Part shown: positions 43,687 to 53,469 of the stretch, in pieces
How positions within the stretch are numbered: the stretch's first letter is position 1
How the letters are laid out: each line of letters opens with the position of its first letter
NCBI GenBank assembly: GCA_034007745.1
Contig: JAVEQI010000004.1
Span: 81,778-145,777, forward strand
DNA from: Desulforapulum sp034007745
Lineage (GTDB): Bacteria > Desulfobacterota > Desulfobacteria > Desulfobacterales > Desulfobacteraceae
Reading direction: 5' to 3'
DNA length: 64,000 nt
Program-made: the position numbers and the translations under genes
Notes under the pieces: model-generated
Told to the model about the DNA's origin: nothing
Database searches by the model: none
What the model saw: only the letters and a program-made list of their open reading frames with translations

Positions 43687-46335
43687 TTACCCAACCATCC
43701 TGCGAATAACACAGGGCAGAATCCCGCCGTTCTCAAAGTAGTCCACATCCACCTGGGTATCGAGCCTTGAAACCACCTTGAATTCAATCTTTCCACCATC
43801 TTCCTTGACCGCCCTGACAGTCAAAATCTTGCCTGGCGTCATCTTTTCCACCCCTGATATATGGAAGGTTTCCCTTCCGTCCAGGCCAAGGCTTTCAGCG
43901 CTGTCACCGTTGGAAAAAACCAGGGGCAGAACGCCCATGCCCACGAGGTTGTTACGGTGGATGCGCTCGTAGGACTCGGCAATAACGGCCTTTATCCCCA
44001 GAAGCGCCGCGCCCTTGGCAGCCCAGTCCCGGGAGGATCCAGTGCCGTACTCCTTGCCCCCCAGAACCACGAGGGGCGTTCCCTGCTGCCCATAGGCCAC
44101 GGCAGCGTCATAGTTGAACATCTCTTGTGCCTCTGGGAATTTAAGGGTAAAGCCGCCCTGTTTTGGTGCCACGAGCTTGTTTTTAATACGAATGTTGCCA
44201 AAGGTTCCCCGCATCATCACCTCATGGTTACCCCGGCGGGATCCGTAGGAGTTGAACTCCTCCGGTGCCACCCCCTTTTCAACGAGATATTTACCGGCCG
44301 GATAAGCCCCAGGAATCTCTCCTGCAGGCGAGATGTGGTCGGTTGTAACCGAATCTCCCAGGATCAGCAAGGCCCTTGCATCCCTGATATCCAGGGGCGG
44401 ATTTACCGCCAGGAAAAAATCTTCAAAGTAAGGCGGGTTTTTAATATAGGTCGAAGATTCGTTCCAGGCAAAGGTTGTGCTCTGGTCAATTTCAAGGGCA
44501 TCCCAGAACTGATCCCCATCAAAGATACGGCCATACTCATCTTCAAAGAACTCCTGTTTCACGTGCTGTTTAACCAGCAGATCGATTTCATCTTGTTCCG
44601 GCCAGAGCTCTGCCATATAAACGGGTTCGCCGTTGGGATCGAAGCCGACAGGATCTGTGGTGAGATCTATGTCCACCCTGCCTGCAAGGGCAAACAGAAC
44701 TACCAACATGGGCGATGCAAGAAAATTTGACCTTATCTTCTGGTGGATACGGGCCTCAAAGTTTCTGTTGCCCGAGAGAACGGCAGCCACGTTTAACTCG
44801 TTGGCCTCGATGATCCTTTCGATTTCAGGATGAAGGGGGCCGCTGTTACCGATACAGGTGGTGCAGCCAAAGCCTGCCGCATGGAATCCAAGGGCATTAA
44901 AAAAGGGAACAAGACCTGCGGATTCAAGGTATCGCATCACCACCCTGGAGCCCGGGGCAAGGGAGGTTTTCACAAAGGGCGGGACCTTCAACCCCCTTGC
45001 AACTGCATTCCTGGCAATCAGCCCCGCCCCCATGAGAACATCGGGGTTTGAGGTGTTGGTACACGAGGTTATGGCAGCAATGACGATGCTGGCGTCACCG
45101 ATTCTCATGGGCTGGCCGTTTAACTCCAGGTCAAACTTACCCTTACCAGGTGCCAGGCTTTTGGTAACGCTCTCTTTGAGATGTGCAAGGCTGATGCGGT
45201 CCTGGGGCCGGGCCGGGCCTGCAACACAGGGCTCAACCGTTGAGAGATTAAATTCAACCACCTGGGTGAAATCCGGGGTTGTTTCACCGGTATAGAACAT
45301 GCCCGTGGCTTTTGTGTAGGCCTCCACAATCTTTGCCCTGTCACCCCTTCCAGTTATTTCCAGGTACTCAAGGGTCTTTTCGTCAACCGGGAAAAACCCA
45401 AGGGTAGCCCCATGCTCGGGGGTCATGTTGGCAATGGTGGCACGGTCGGTCACGGAGAGGCTCTTCATTGCGGGTCCAAAATACTCGACAAACTTTTCGA
45501 CCACATTTACCCTGCGCAGCATCTCAGTAATGGTGAGCACAAGGTCGGTTGCCGTAATCCCTGGTTTAAGCTGCCCCACAAGCTTGACCCCGATCACCTC
45601 GGGGATTGTCATATAATAGGGTTGCCCCAGCATCACAGCCTCGGCTTCAATTCCGCCGACCCCCCATCCCATCACGCCGATGCCGTTGATCATGGGTGTG
45701 TGAGAGTCGGTCCCCACCAGGGTATCAGGATAAACAACAGAGTCACCTCCTTCCAGATCTGAAATAACCACACGTCCAAGGTACTCAAGATTCACCTGGT
45801 GACATATCCCGGAATTTGGCGGCACCACCTTAAAATTGGAGAAGCTCTTCTGGGCCCACTTTAACAGCTCGTAACGCTCTCCGTTTCGGCTGTACTCCAG
45901 GGCCACATTTTTTTCGAGGCAACCCTGGGTGCCGAATTTGTCCACCTGGACTGAATGATCAACTATCAATTCGGTCGGAACCTTGGGGTTGACCGATGCC
46001 GGGTCCTTGCCAAGGAGCTTTACCGCATCCCGCATGGCCGCAAGATCCACCACCGCAGGAACCCCTGTAAAATCCTGCATGAGCACCCGGGCTGGATGAT
46101 AGGGAATTTCAACCGGAGTATCATAGCTCTTCTGCCAGTTGACGATGCTTAAAAGATCCTCCTCGTTCACCACGGTACCGTCAAGCTTTCGAAGCAGGTT
46201 TTCCACGAGGATTTTAATGGAAAAGGGCAATCGTTCAAGGATTAATCCCCTGTCCGCGGCAAATTGATTAAAGTCAAAATAGGTATGACGGATTCCATCC
46301 ACCTGGAATGATTTTAAATAATCTATGTTCTTCAT
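43687..46335 (-). CDS. acnA: Aconitate hydratase A
   Basis: An 882-residue monomeric aconitase that isomerises citrate to isocitrate. The [4Fe-4S] ligands are in SCTNTSNPDVLMGAGLIA and GFGCTTCIGNSGPL; the C-terminal swivel domain starts with LILGDSVTTDHISPAG and contains YGTGSSRDWAAKG. It is complete and lies alone on the minus strand. Confidence 0.97.
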   Translation of the reverse strand: MKNIDYLKSFQVDGIRHTYFDFNQFAADRGLILERLPFSIKILVENLLRKLDGTVVNEEDLLSIVNWQKSYDTPVEIPYHPARVLMQDFTGVPAVVDLAAMRDAVKLLGKDPASVNPKVPTELIVDHSVQVDKFGTQGCLEKNVALEYSRNGERYELLKWAQKSFSNFKVVPPNSGICHQVNLEYLGRVVISDLEGGDSVVYPDTLVGTDSHTPMINGIGVMGWGVGGIEAEAVMLGQPYYMTIPEVIGVKLVGQLKPGITATDLVLTITEMLRRVNVVEKFVEYFGPAMKSLSVTDRATIANMTPEHGATLGFFPVDEKTLEYLEITGRGDRAKIVEAYTKATGMFYTGETTPDFTQVVEFNLSTVEPCVAGPARPQDRISLAHLKESVTKSLAPGKGKFDLELNGQPMRIGDASIVIAAITSCTNTSNPDVLMGAGLIARNAVARGLKVPPFVKTSLAPGSRVVMRYLESAGLVPFFNALGFHAAGFGCTTCIGNSGPLHPEIERIIEANELNVAAVLSGNRNFEARIHQKIRSNFLASPMLVVLFALAGRVDIDLTTDPVGFDPNGEPVYMAELWPEQDEIDLLVKQHVKQEFFEDEYGRIFDGDQFWDALEIDQSTTFAWNESSTYIKNPPYFEDFFLAVNPPLDIRDARALLILGDSVTTDHISPAGEIPGAYPAGKYLVEKGVAPEEFNSYGSRRGNHEVMMRGTFGNIRIKNKLVAPKQGGFTLKFPEAQEMFNYDAAVAYGQQGTPLVVLGGKEYGTGSSRDWAAKGAALLGIKAVIAESYERIHRNNLVGMGVLPLVFSNGDSAESLGLDGRETFHISGVEKMTPGKILTVRAVKEDGGKIEFKVVSRLDTQVDVDYFENGGILPCVIRRMVG

Positions 46336-46572
46336 GAAAAATCCTCTTTAAAGTTAAGTGTAACGAAAATATGACCATTAAAAACGTATTTGATACTTCA
46401 ATCATTAAAGAAAATCGGCTCCCAGGGCAAGCAAAAAGATATAATCCCAAAAACCTGATCTATGAGTCTTGTTGATTTACAAAATGTAAAAGGAGCTGAC
46501 ATAAAACATGGTAACTGGGGAAAACTTTTCCACCAAACCCCACAGACTCCGGGTACAAACTGCAAGTTTCCC

Positions 46573-46588
46573 TGGCACGCCATTTGCT
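46573..46588 (+). promoter_or_regulatory. Consensus sigma-54 promoter
   Basis: TGGCAC-GCCAT-TTGCT matches the sigma-54 -24/-12 consensus with the GG and GC dinucleotides correctly spaced. It points to the kinase-like gene at 46723, leaving a leader of about 120 bases. An inverted repeat TTTAC-aaaat-GTAAA at 46476-46490, about 85 bp upstream, could be an activator site. The remainder of this 387-bp space shows no gene. Confidence 0.75.
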
Positions 46589-46722
46589 ATTAATCACTTG
46601 ATAAGATGTGACTAAATGTGATCAGATTGGATATGATCAATGACTGATAACCCAACAACCAACTCTGCATATCCCGCCAGGGGCGGGGTTAGGTGGAAAC
46701 GATAACTCGGAAGGAGGAAATC

Positions 46723-47460
46723 ATGACAAAAGCATCAAAAGCTATAAACTACAAACCCGGTCAATACAGAAAAAAACGGATGAGTGCCTCAGACTGGAGT
46801 GATGCCCACATTAAAAAGTGGACAGAAAGACATGGTAAAGATGCCGTCCAGAAACCCCAGGAGCTGCAATCCCCGTCAATCTGTTTTTCCCGTAAAATTG
46901 GCGTGGGTGCCTTGGAGATAGCTGATATTCTGGCGCCAGCAATTAACTTCCGGGTGATAGATCGTGAAATCCTCGAACATATGGCAAAAGAGACAAATCT
47001 TACCCACCAGACGATTGCCTTTTTTGACGAAAGATATCCTGGAAAAATGAGCGATTTCATGGCCATGCTCACCAAGGATAAATCCTTTATGAAAAACGAC
47101 TATGCAGCGCAGCTTGCAGAATCTGTTCTTGCCCTTGCAGCCCTTGAACCCACAATTTTTGTGGGAAGGGGAGCACATCTGATCCTGCCAAGGGAGAGGG
47201 TCCTTGCAGTGCGGTTTATATGCGGCCTTGAGTTCCGGGCGGAAAGGCTGGCCAAAGAACTTGGCATAGCATACCAGGATGCGGAATACCGGCTTAAGAC
47301 AATCGATAAAGAACAGGAGAAATTCTTCAAAACCGTATACGACAAAAAAGATGCCTCTCCCTATGAGTTTGACCTCGTGATCAACCGGGATTATATCACA
47401 GATGCAAATGCCGCAGCAAAAATTGTTGAGACAGCCTACGAACAAAAGTTCAAAAAATAA
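46723..47460 (+). CDS. Cytidylate-kinase-like protein
   Basis: A 245-residue protein of the cytidylate kinase-like (Cytidylate_kin2) group. The nucleotide-binding loop is degenerate (FSRKIGVGALEIADILA), followed by the matching DREILEHMAKE segment and GRGAHLILP. The first 60 residues are basic and lack a domain I recognise. The ATG at 46723 follows aaggagg. A sigma-54 promoter lies upstream, so expression depends on an NtrC-type activator. The substrate is unknown. Confidence 0.8.
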   Translation: MTKASKAINYKPGQYRKKRMSASDWSDAHIKKWTERHGKDAVQKPQELQSPSICFSRKIGVGALEIADILAPAINFRVIDREILEHMAKETNLTHQTIAFFDERYPGKMSDFMAMLTKDKSFMKNDYAAQLAESVLALAALEPTIFVGRGAHLILPRERVLAVRFICGLEFRAERLAKELGIAYQDAEYRLKTIDKEQEKFFKTVYDKKDASPYEFDLVINRDYITDANAAAKIVETAYEQKFKK

Positions 47461-47490
47461 TTTTCAAAGCGTCATCGTTCATTGCGTTGC

Positions 47491-47543
47491 GGCCGGCAGC
47501 AATATAATGCTCCGGCCCCGGCCGTCACACCATCCTTTTTTTT
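47491..47543 (+). terminator. Possible terminator after the kinase-like gene
   Basis: GGCCGG-c-AGCA and TGCT-CCGGCC form a hairpin (47491-47516), and a run of eight T lies at 47536-47543. The 19-base distance from stem to T-run is longer than usual. Confidence 0.4.
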
Positions 47544-47678
47544 GCCATTCCCGATTAAATGATTAGTTTTCTAAAAAACGGGATAGGGCTAACCCTGACA
47601 GGCAGTTATTTAACAGCCCTGGTCAATTTCAGATTCATTGGGAAAGCCCGAAATCCACAACTAAAAAGGATGGTGCAG

Positions 47679-48746
47679 ATGATCTTTTATATAAGTTTAA
47701 GCTTGTTAATAGCCCCCCTCCTGCTTTTTCTTCCCCTTACAGGAGAAGCCCAGGTCCAACCCAATGTTGAGCGGGCAACCTTTGCCGGCGGCTGTTTTTG
47801 GTGCATGGAAAAACCCTTTGAACAGATGGACGGTGTTGTTTCCGTTGTTTCCGGTTATACAGGGGGCCAGAATAAGGAGCCCACCTACGAAGATGTGTCA
47901 AGGGGAACAACAGGCCATGTTGAGGCGGTGGAGATCCTGTTCGACCCGGCCCGAATCGGTTATGCCGAGATTCTGGATATATTCTGGCGCCAGGTGAACC
48001 CCACAGATCCAGGCGGTCAGTTCAACGACAGGGGCGAGCAGTACACAACAGCGATCTTCTACCACTCAAAGGAACAGCAGAAACTTGCCCTCGCATCAAA
48101 GAAAAAACTTGATGAATCCGGAAAATTCAACAAACCCCTGGTGACCAGAATCCTTCCCGCAACCTCTTTTTTCCCGGCCGAGGAGTACCACCAGGACTAC
48201 TATAAGAAGAATCCCATCCGCTACAAATTTTACCGCCATGGTTCAGGCAGGGATAATTTCCTTAACAAAACATGGGCCGACACAGGCAAAGACAAATTCA
48301 AGGAAGCTTTGAGACAAAAACCTTCAGACCAGGATCCCAAAGATTCTCTCACCCCCATACAGTTCACGGTTACCCAGGAAAACGGAACAGAACCTGCATT
48401 TAACAACCCCTATTGGGACAACAAGGAAGAAGGGATTTATGTTGATCTCATCTCAGGCGAACCCCTGTTCAGCTCACTTGACAAGTATGACTCTGGAACC
48501 GGGTGGCCAACCTTTAGCAAACCCCTTGAACCGAAGAATATAGTGGAGGTCAAGGACAGGAGTCTATTCATGACAAGAACAGAGGTTAGAAGCAGCAGGG
48601 GCAACGCCCACCTGGGTCATGTTTTCTCCGATGGACCTCCCCCCACAGGTCTGCGTTACTGCATAAATTCTGCGGCCCTGGGATTCATCCCCCGTGAAGA
48701 TCTTGAAAAAGAGGGATATGAACAATACCTCCGGCTTTTTAAATAA
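47679..48746 (+). CDS. msrAB: Exported bifunctional methionine sulfoxide reductase MsrAB
   Basis: About 355 residues. A signal peptide is followed by MsrA (GGCFWCMEKPFEQ, the catalytic Cys, about residues 30-190) and then MsrB (about 225-350, YDSGTGWPTFSKPL, RSSRGNAHLGHVFSDG and the catalytic Cys in GLRYCINS). It repairs both stereoisomers of oxidised methionine in exported proteins. The MsrB half lacks the two Zn CxxC motifs. The ATG at 47679 was chosen for its aaaagga site and signal peptide; a longer frame begins at 47559. Confidence 0.92.
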   Translation: MIFYISLSLLIAPLLLFLPLTGEAQVQPNVERATFAGGCFWCMEKPFEQMDGVVSVVSGYTGGQNKEPTYEDVSRGTTGHVEAVEILFDPARIGYAEILDIFWRQVNPTDPGGQFNDRGEQYTTAIFYHSKEQQKLALASKKKLDESGKFNKPLVTRILPATSFFPAEEYHQDYYKKNPIRYKFYRHGSGRDNFLNKTWADTGKDKFKEALRQKPSDQDPKDSLTPIQFTVTQENGTEPAFNNPYWDNKEEGIYVDLISGEPLFSSLDKYDSGTGWPTFSKPLEPKNIVEVKDRSLFMTRTEVRSSRGNAHLGHVFSDGPPPTGLRYCINSAALGFIPREDLEKEGYEQYLRLFK

Positions 48747-48926
48747 CCGCCATATTTTTTCTTTCATTATTACCCATTATTTGATAGCTTAACAAATTTT
48801 CTTGTAATTTCAACGCTGTTGCTCCGGAAGGATAATCCGGTGGGGTACCGGGACCGAATTACATCTTTAAACAGGATATTTAGCGTCCATCAAAATATCC
48901 ACCACACACACCCAAGGAGAATAACC

Positions 48927-49466
48927 ATGATCGAAGCCATCAAGTCAGGAGATACAATAAAAGTTCACTACACAGGGAAACTTGAAACCGGCGAGGTGTT
49001 TGACACCTCTGAAGGCCGTGATCCCCTTAAATTCACCATAGGATCGGGTCAACTCATCAAGGGCTTTGACCAGGCTGTTATCGACATGACGGTGGGCGAA
49101 AAAAAGACCGTAACCATTCCCCCTGAACAGGGATATGGCGAACGTAATGAGGACCATACTGTAGAGCTTCCCAAGGCAACTATTCCAGAGGGCATGGAAC
49201 TTGCCATCGGCATGCAGCTCCACCTGAGTGATCCCAATGGAAACCCAGTGCCTGCCGTTGTTGCCCACATCGGTGATGAGGTCATTAAAATGGACATCAA
49301 CCACCCCCTTGCAGGAAAAACCATTGTTTTTGACATCGAGGTTGTTGAAGCAGGACTTGAGCCTGAAGCTCCCCACCAATGCGGATGCGGATCCCATGGC
49401 AACCATGGCGGATGCGCAAGCAGCGACGGATGCGGATGTGAGTCCGGCGGCGGATGTGCCTGCTAA
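48927..49466 (+). CDS. slyD: FKBP-type prolyl isomerase SlyD
   Basis: A 179-residue SlyD with the FKBP domain (VHYTGKLETGEVFDTS), the inserted IF chaperone domain (about 70-125) and a Cys/His/Gly-rich tail (GCGSHGNHGGCASS onwards) typical of Ni-binding SlyD. It assists folding and nickel delivery to hydrogenases. The ATG at 48927 has a good aaggaga site; a longer frame from 48819 has none. Confidence 0.93.
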   Translation: MIEAIKSGDTIKVHYTGKLETGEVFDTSEGRDPLKFTIGSGQLIKGFDQAVIDMTVGEKKTVTIPPEQGYGERNEDHTVELPKATIPEGMELAIGMQLHLSDPNGNPVPAVVAHIGDEVIKMDINHPLAGKTIVFDIEVVEAGLEPEAPHQCGCGSHGNHGGCASSDGCGCESGGGCAC

Positions 49467-49479
49467 ATTAAAATAAAAA

Positions 49480-49511
49480 GGGGGAGGCAAATCATTGCCT
49501 CCCCCTTTTTT
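49480..49511 (+). terminator. Strong intrinsic terminator after slyD
   Basis: GGGGGAGGCAA and TTGCCTCCCCC form a perfect 11-bp stem with an atca loop, followed at once by six T. It is a textbook terminator. Confidence 0.92.
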
Positions 49512-49608
49512 ACTCTATTTAAGATATTTGTTTTCTGATGCAAGAAATATCAGATTCTTCGAGAACAACTGCCGGATTCAAATCCCTCGTGAATCAAGCA
49601 CCTGCCCC

Positions 49609-49800
49609 TTAGACATGGCCACCCCAGACTCCTGGCTGCTCACTGCGGGAACTGGCCCAGGGAACACTCTTGGAAGGTCCGCTGTAACTCACACCTGAAC
49701 TGTTGATCTCTCCCTGGCGTCTCTCGTCTGCCTGCCTTATAATATTCTCACATTCTCCCTCGCACTTACCTGTAATGTCTCTCAATAGTTGTTCTGTCAT
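49609..49800 (-). CDS. Possible small unknown protein
   Basis: A 63-codon frame begins with ATG 8 bases after a gagg sequence. The first 30 residues (MTEQLLRDITGKCEGECENI) form an amphipathic charged helix with a CxxxC pair; the rest is Ser/Gly-rich. I recognise no family. It is the only candidate gene in 49512-49938. Confidence 0.35.
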   Translation of the reverse strand: MTEQLLRDITGKCEGECENIIRQADERRQGEINSSGVSYSGPSKSVPWASSRSEQPGVWGGHV

Positions 49801-49938
49801 TTTATGTACCTCATATTTTATATTGTTGAATAGTTTTTATTGGTTCAAGATTTTATACTGTTCGGTATTAAATCTTAATTAAAAGTTATACACCTAATTG
49901 CATTTGTCAAATGAGGCTCTGCAGAACCAGCAAGTTTT

Positions 49939-51171
49939 TCAAACAACCACCACTCTGGGCAAAGGCTTGATAAACTCCTGGCGAAGGCTGAAGGTGTAAG
50001 CCCCCTGGGTGGGAATCATGAGAATATCCTTTTCCCTTATCTCCTCCCCAAAAAAGGCGTACCCCCAAACATCGTGGGGGGTGCACAAGGATCCCAACAC
50101 ATGGCAGGGCCGTTCCTCCATTGCACTCCTTGTAAGGTTGAGAACGGGAAAATAATCCGTCTCGAAACGCTCCCAGCCAACGGCATTGGTCCCGGCGTCG
50201 GTGATCACGAGATCCGGCGCCTTTTTGTCAATGACCTGAACGATGATGTGCATGGCATCGTTACAGATCCATCGGCCGGGCTCAAAACAGATTCTGAATT
50301 CGCCAAGGCAAAGGATTTCATCCCGGATAACCCGCCCAAGGGTCTGTGCAAAGGTGTTGATGGAAGCTGCATGAATCATTCGATGTTCAAGGGGATTATC
50401 CGTGACCTGCCACTCGCCCTGGGACGGCCAGTACCCGCCGCCAATATCGATGAACTCGCAATCCTTGAAAAATGAGGGAGGCATTTTTTTCAATGCTCCA
50501 CCAAGGGTTCGGATAAACGCCTCCTGGCGGTCAGGTACAAGATTCCAGGACGAGTGAAACTGAACCCCCTTAAAAGCCATGAACGAGTGCCCCCTGATCT
50601 TTTCATACAGGGGAAAAAGGTACTCCATGGGAACGCCGAATTTTCGCCACAGCCCAACCGTATGGTGATTGAGACGGACTCCGACCCTGAGGCGCCTTTT
50701 CATTCTATCCAATATGGCCATGAGTCTCCGGCACTCGCCAGAGCTGTCCAGAAGAACCGTTACCCGGTGGGTATTTTCAACGGCGAGTTCAAGCTCAGAA
50801 TCTGTTTTCCCAGGTCCGCTGAAAATGATATCCCTTGCCCCGAGCTCAAGGGCCGTTTCCAGCTCAAGCCCGCTTGACACATCAAGTCCGAACCCCTCAT
50901 CGAGGACTATCCCTGACACCCCGGGAAGATTGTTGCTCTTCATGGCGTAATAGAATGAGGTGGCCGGAAGCTCAGACTCAAAGGCCTTCCTGAACTGACG
51001 GGCCCGATCCCTCAAGACCTTCTCCTCCACAAGGTAGAGGGGAGAACCATGGGTCTCAACGGCCTTAAGGAAGAACTCTTTTCGTTCGAAAAACCCCTGC
51101 ACAAAATCATGAAGAAACGGTTTCAGCATCGGCCGGGAAACAGGATCTTCAGGGTCGCCAACATAGTTCAT
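49939..51171 (-). CDS. PLP-dependent decarboxylase, diaminopimelate/ornithine type
   Basis: A 410-residue fold-type III PLP enzyme of the DAP/ornithine decarboxylase group. The PLP Lys is in FYYAMKSNN, the phosphate-binding glycine loop is IDIGGGYW, and the C-terminal active-site Cys is in GSLCTPHDVWG. The substrate cannot be read from the sequence; it is more like a secondary-metabolite than a lysine-pathway member because it is the last gene of a FemAB/ATP-grasp cluster. It starts 3 bp after the ATP-grasp gene. Confidence 0.85.
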   Translation of the reverse strand: MNYVGDPEDPVSRPMLKPFLHDFVQGFFERKEFFLKAVETHGSPLYLVEEKVLRDRARQFRKAFESELPATSFYYAMKSNNLPGVSGIVLDEGFGLDVSSGLELETALELGARDIIFSGPGKTDSELELAVENTHRVTVLLDSSGECRRLMAILDRMKRRLRVGVRLNHHTVGLWRKFGVPMEYLFPLYEKIRGHSFMAFKGVQFHSSWNLVPDRQEAFIRTLGGALKKMPPSFFKDCEFIDIGGGYWPSQGEWQVTDNPLEHRMIHAASINTFAQTLGRVIRDEILCLGEFRICFEPGRWICNDAMHIIVQVIDKKAPDLVITDAGTNAVGWERFETDYFPVLNLTRSAMEERPCHVLGSLCTPHDVWGYAFFGEEIREKDILMIPTQGAYTFSLRQEFIKPLPRVVVV

Positions 51172-51174
51172 TTT

Positions 51175-52530
51175 TTATTCCATCTCAATACGAACAAGGC
51201 TCGAAACACCAAGACAAAACTCGTCTATAAAATGCCCTTGAAAATCATGGGGAAGCTCAACAATCACATGCCCAAGGAGCCATGAATCATAATCCCCGGG
51301 AGGCATGGTGATTCTATGACCGGGCTTGCGTGTAAAATGTATTTTTTTTATATCCGACCGAGATTGGAGTCGGCTTGGGTCAATCCTCTTAAGTATCCCG
51401 CCTTTCGGAGCAAAGATCCTCACGGCCATTGATGGTTTAAACCCATCCGGCCCGCTGAGCGTCAAGGATTTTTTCTCGGCAAAGTCAAGGGTAAGCCCCA
51501 GAATGTCAAGGCTTCCCGACTCAACGAGCAGAAACGGGAGGCAATCCCCGCCGGGCCTGGGAGTCATTTCGATGAGCACGGGTTTGCCGTCCTTAACGAT
51601 AAAATCAACCATGCATATGCCCCGCTCAATCCCCAGGGCCGCTGCCCCCCTGAGCAGCAAATCTTCGAGCTCATCAAAGGCCGGGCCCATGCCGGGCACG
51701 GTCAGGGGAAAGGCCGGTATCTGATACCCCAGGATGGTTCCAAAGGGTGTGCCGACCGCCTTTATCTTCCGTGTCGTGCGGACAATGGTAACGGCGTTGT
51801 TTTCAACGACAAAATCACAGCTGAATTCGGTTCCCCTGATGAACTCCTCGGCAGTTATCAAGTCATCCCGGGACGCATTTCCCCCGAAGAGGGGGTTTGT
51901 ACTTCGCTGGGCAAGCCCCTGTTCCAGGATCTTAAACGAACGTTCACACTCCTCGTCTGTGGTGCAGCAGAACACAAGCTCACTTCCGCTGCCCCAGCAG
52001 GGTTTCAGCACGATCCCTTCATTCATGCCGGTCACGTTACTCATACCATCCATGCTGGTCATACCGGCAATGCCGGCCATAAACGCCATGACCTGGTCCG
52101 GTGAGTCAACCTGTATTGACCTTGGACAACTAACGCCGTTATTCTGCCAGATTTTTTTACACCTGAGCTTGTCCCGGCTTTTTCTTACGGCCTGGACACT
52201 CGGATAGGCAAGGGATAATCCGGCCGCAACCAGAGCTGCCGTTTCCATGGACTCACAGTCAAAACATGCAATCCCCGTGATTGTCTGGCCCCATTGCTCA
52301 AGGTGAACGCCAAGGGCCTGACGAACCCCATGGATACAGTCGGCACCAACCGGGCAAAGAATCTCCTCCCAGGGTGAGGGGCAAGGTTCTCCTGCCCCTC
52401 GCCTGAGGTCGGGATCGGTCAGGAAAAGGGCCCGGCCAGGCCAGGCCCTTCTGATCCATTCAACATAATCGGGAGTGGTGCCGACAACCAGTATCCTTCC
52501 GCCCCTAAGCACAGGCGAACTGCCCCTCAT
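51175..52530 (-). CDS. ATP-grasp ligase
   Basis: About 451 residues. A pre-ATP-grasp Rossmann region (RILVVGTTPDYVEWIRRAW) is followed by an ATP-grasp domain with the closing motif FIVKDGKPVLIEMTPRPGGD (Mg ligand Glu) and a C-terminal domain. Enzymes of this fold join a carboxylate to an amine using ATP. An in-frame Met/Gly-rich insert (AGMTSMDGMSNVTGMNEG) lies in the N-terminal part of the ATP-grasp. The ATG at 52530 overlaps the upstream gene by 26 bp; the start is not certain. Confidence 0.82.
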   Translation of the reverse strand: MRGSSPVLRGGRILVVGTTPDYVEWIRRAWPGRALFLTDPDLRRGAGEPCPSPWEEILCPVGADCIHGVRQALGVHLEQWGQTITGIACFDCESMETAALVAAGLSLAYPSVQAVRKSRDKLRCKKIWQNNGVSCPRSIQVDSPDQVMAFMAGIAGMTSMDGMSNVTGMNEGIVLKPCWGSGSELVFCCTTDEECERSFKILEQGLAQRSTNPLFGGNASRDDLITAEEFIRGTEFSCDFVVENNAVTIVRTTRKIKAVGTPFGTILGYQIPAFPLTVPGMGPAFDELEDLLLRGAAALGIERGICMVDFIVKDGKPVLIEMTPRPGGDCLPFLLVESGSLDILGLTLDFAEKKSLTLSGPDGFKPSMAVRIFAPKGGILKRIDPSRLQSRSDIKKIHFTRKPGHRITMPPGDYDSWLLGHVIVELPHDFQGHFIDEFCLGVSSLVRIEME

Positions 52531-53467
52531 GGAATTGCCCGTAATAGGTGCTTGACTCCCTTTCGAGGTTAATCTGATAAAGGGGTACGGGCGTGAGGTT
52601 AAACCGCTCTTTCCAGTTAAAGTCACCGCAGAGAAAATCCACGGTTTCAATTCTTTCCCTGCACGACCGCTCCATGTGGTGAAGGTTGATCAACTTTGCA
52701 ATGCCAGGAAACTCCGGGTTGGTGCCGCCGGCCAAAAGGGTATAGGTATTTTTCCAGACAGCCCCCATGTCCACGGCTGCAACTTCTCCGTCCACAAGAA
52801 CGGTGGTAATGCGCAACAGACCTCGTTTGTATAAAAATGCGGATAAATTTTCAAAGGCATGGTAAAATCGTGGATCTTTAAAGTATGACTCATCTCCATA
52901 AGCGTTTATGTTCATCACAAGCATCCGGTCAAGGTCGTCCAGGCGGTCAAACCGGTAGGTCACCTTTCCGGCTTCAATTTTTTTGATTTCAGCCCTGAGT
53001 TTTTTCCTCGTTTTTCCTGAAAAAGACTGCCAGTACCCCTCAAATGAAAAATCATACAACCTCGGGAAAAAAAGATATCCCAACTCGTCAGAGGTAACCT
53101 GGTCCATGAGGCAGAACAGAGGATTTTCCACCAGGTATCGAAGATGCACCGAGCCCGGAACAGCGTCCAAAAGAGCGTCAAACACCCCGGGGGATCTCGC
53201 GATGATTCTGTTCTGCTCGAGCCAGGTTTTTCCATGCCAGGTTTCACCGGGAAACTGGATATATTTATTCGTCTCTTCATCCCGGCAAAGGGGTAAAAAC
53301 CCCAGTATTTTGCTGCCCTCTTCAACCACATGAAAGCTCAAGGGCCTTTGAAAGGCATCATGGAAACAGGAACGAACCTCCCACAGGTCAAAGAGCCCCT
53401 TGGCAGGCCATGCTTTTTCCCAGATAAACCTGCACTCGTCAGGATCCTCATGCGCTGAAATCTTCAT
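52505..53467 (-). CDS. FemAB/GNAT-type acyl- or aminoacyltransferase
   Basis: A 320-residue protein with the acetyltransferase-6 fold of the FemAB group (FSGKTRKKLRAEIKKIE; LLAGGTNPEFPGIAKLINLH; FLCGDFNWKERFNL). Relatives transfer amino acids from tRNA or acyl groups to amines. It begins 2 bp after the stop of the 57-residue protein and runs into the ATP-grasp gene. Donor and acceptor are unknown. Confidence 0.78.
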   Translation of the reverse strand: MKISAHEDPDECRFIWEKAWPAKGLFDLWEVRSCFHDAFQRPLSFHVVEEGSKILGFLPLCRDEETNKYIQFPGETWHGKTWLEQNRIIARSPGVFDALLDAVPGSVHLRYLVENPLFCLMDQVTSDELGYLFFPRLYDFSFEGYWQSFSGKTRKKLRAEIKKIEAGKVTYRFDRLDDLDRMLVMNINAYGDESYFKDPRFYHAFENLSAFLYKRGLLRITTVLVDGEVAAVDMGAVWKNTYTLLAGGTNPEFPGIAKLINLHHMERSCRERIETVDFLCGDFNWKERFNLTPVPLYQINLERESSTYYGQFHEGQFACA

Positions 53468-53469
53468 AT

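Noticed and set aside
49570..49600. A gattcaaatccc string like a tRNA T-loop
   Set aside because: No acceptor, D or anticodon stems could be formed around it.
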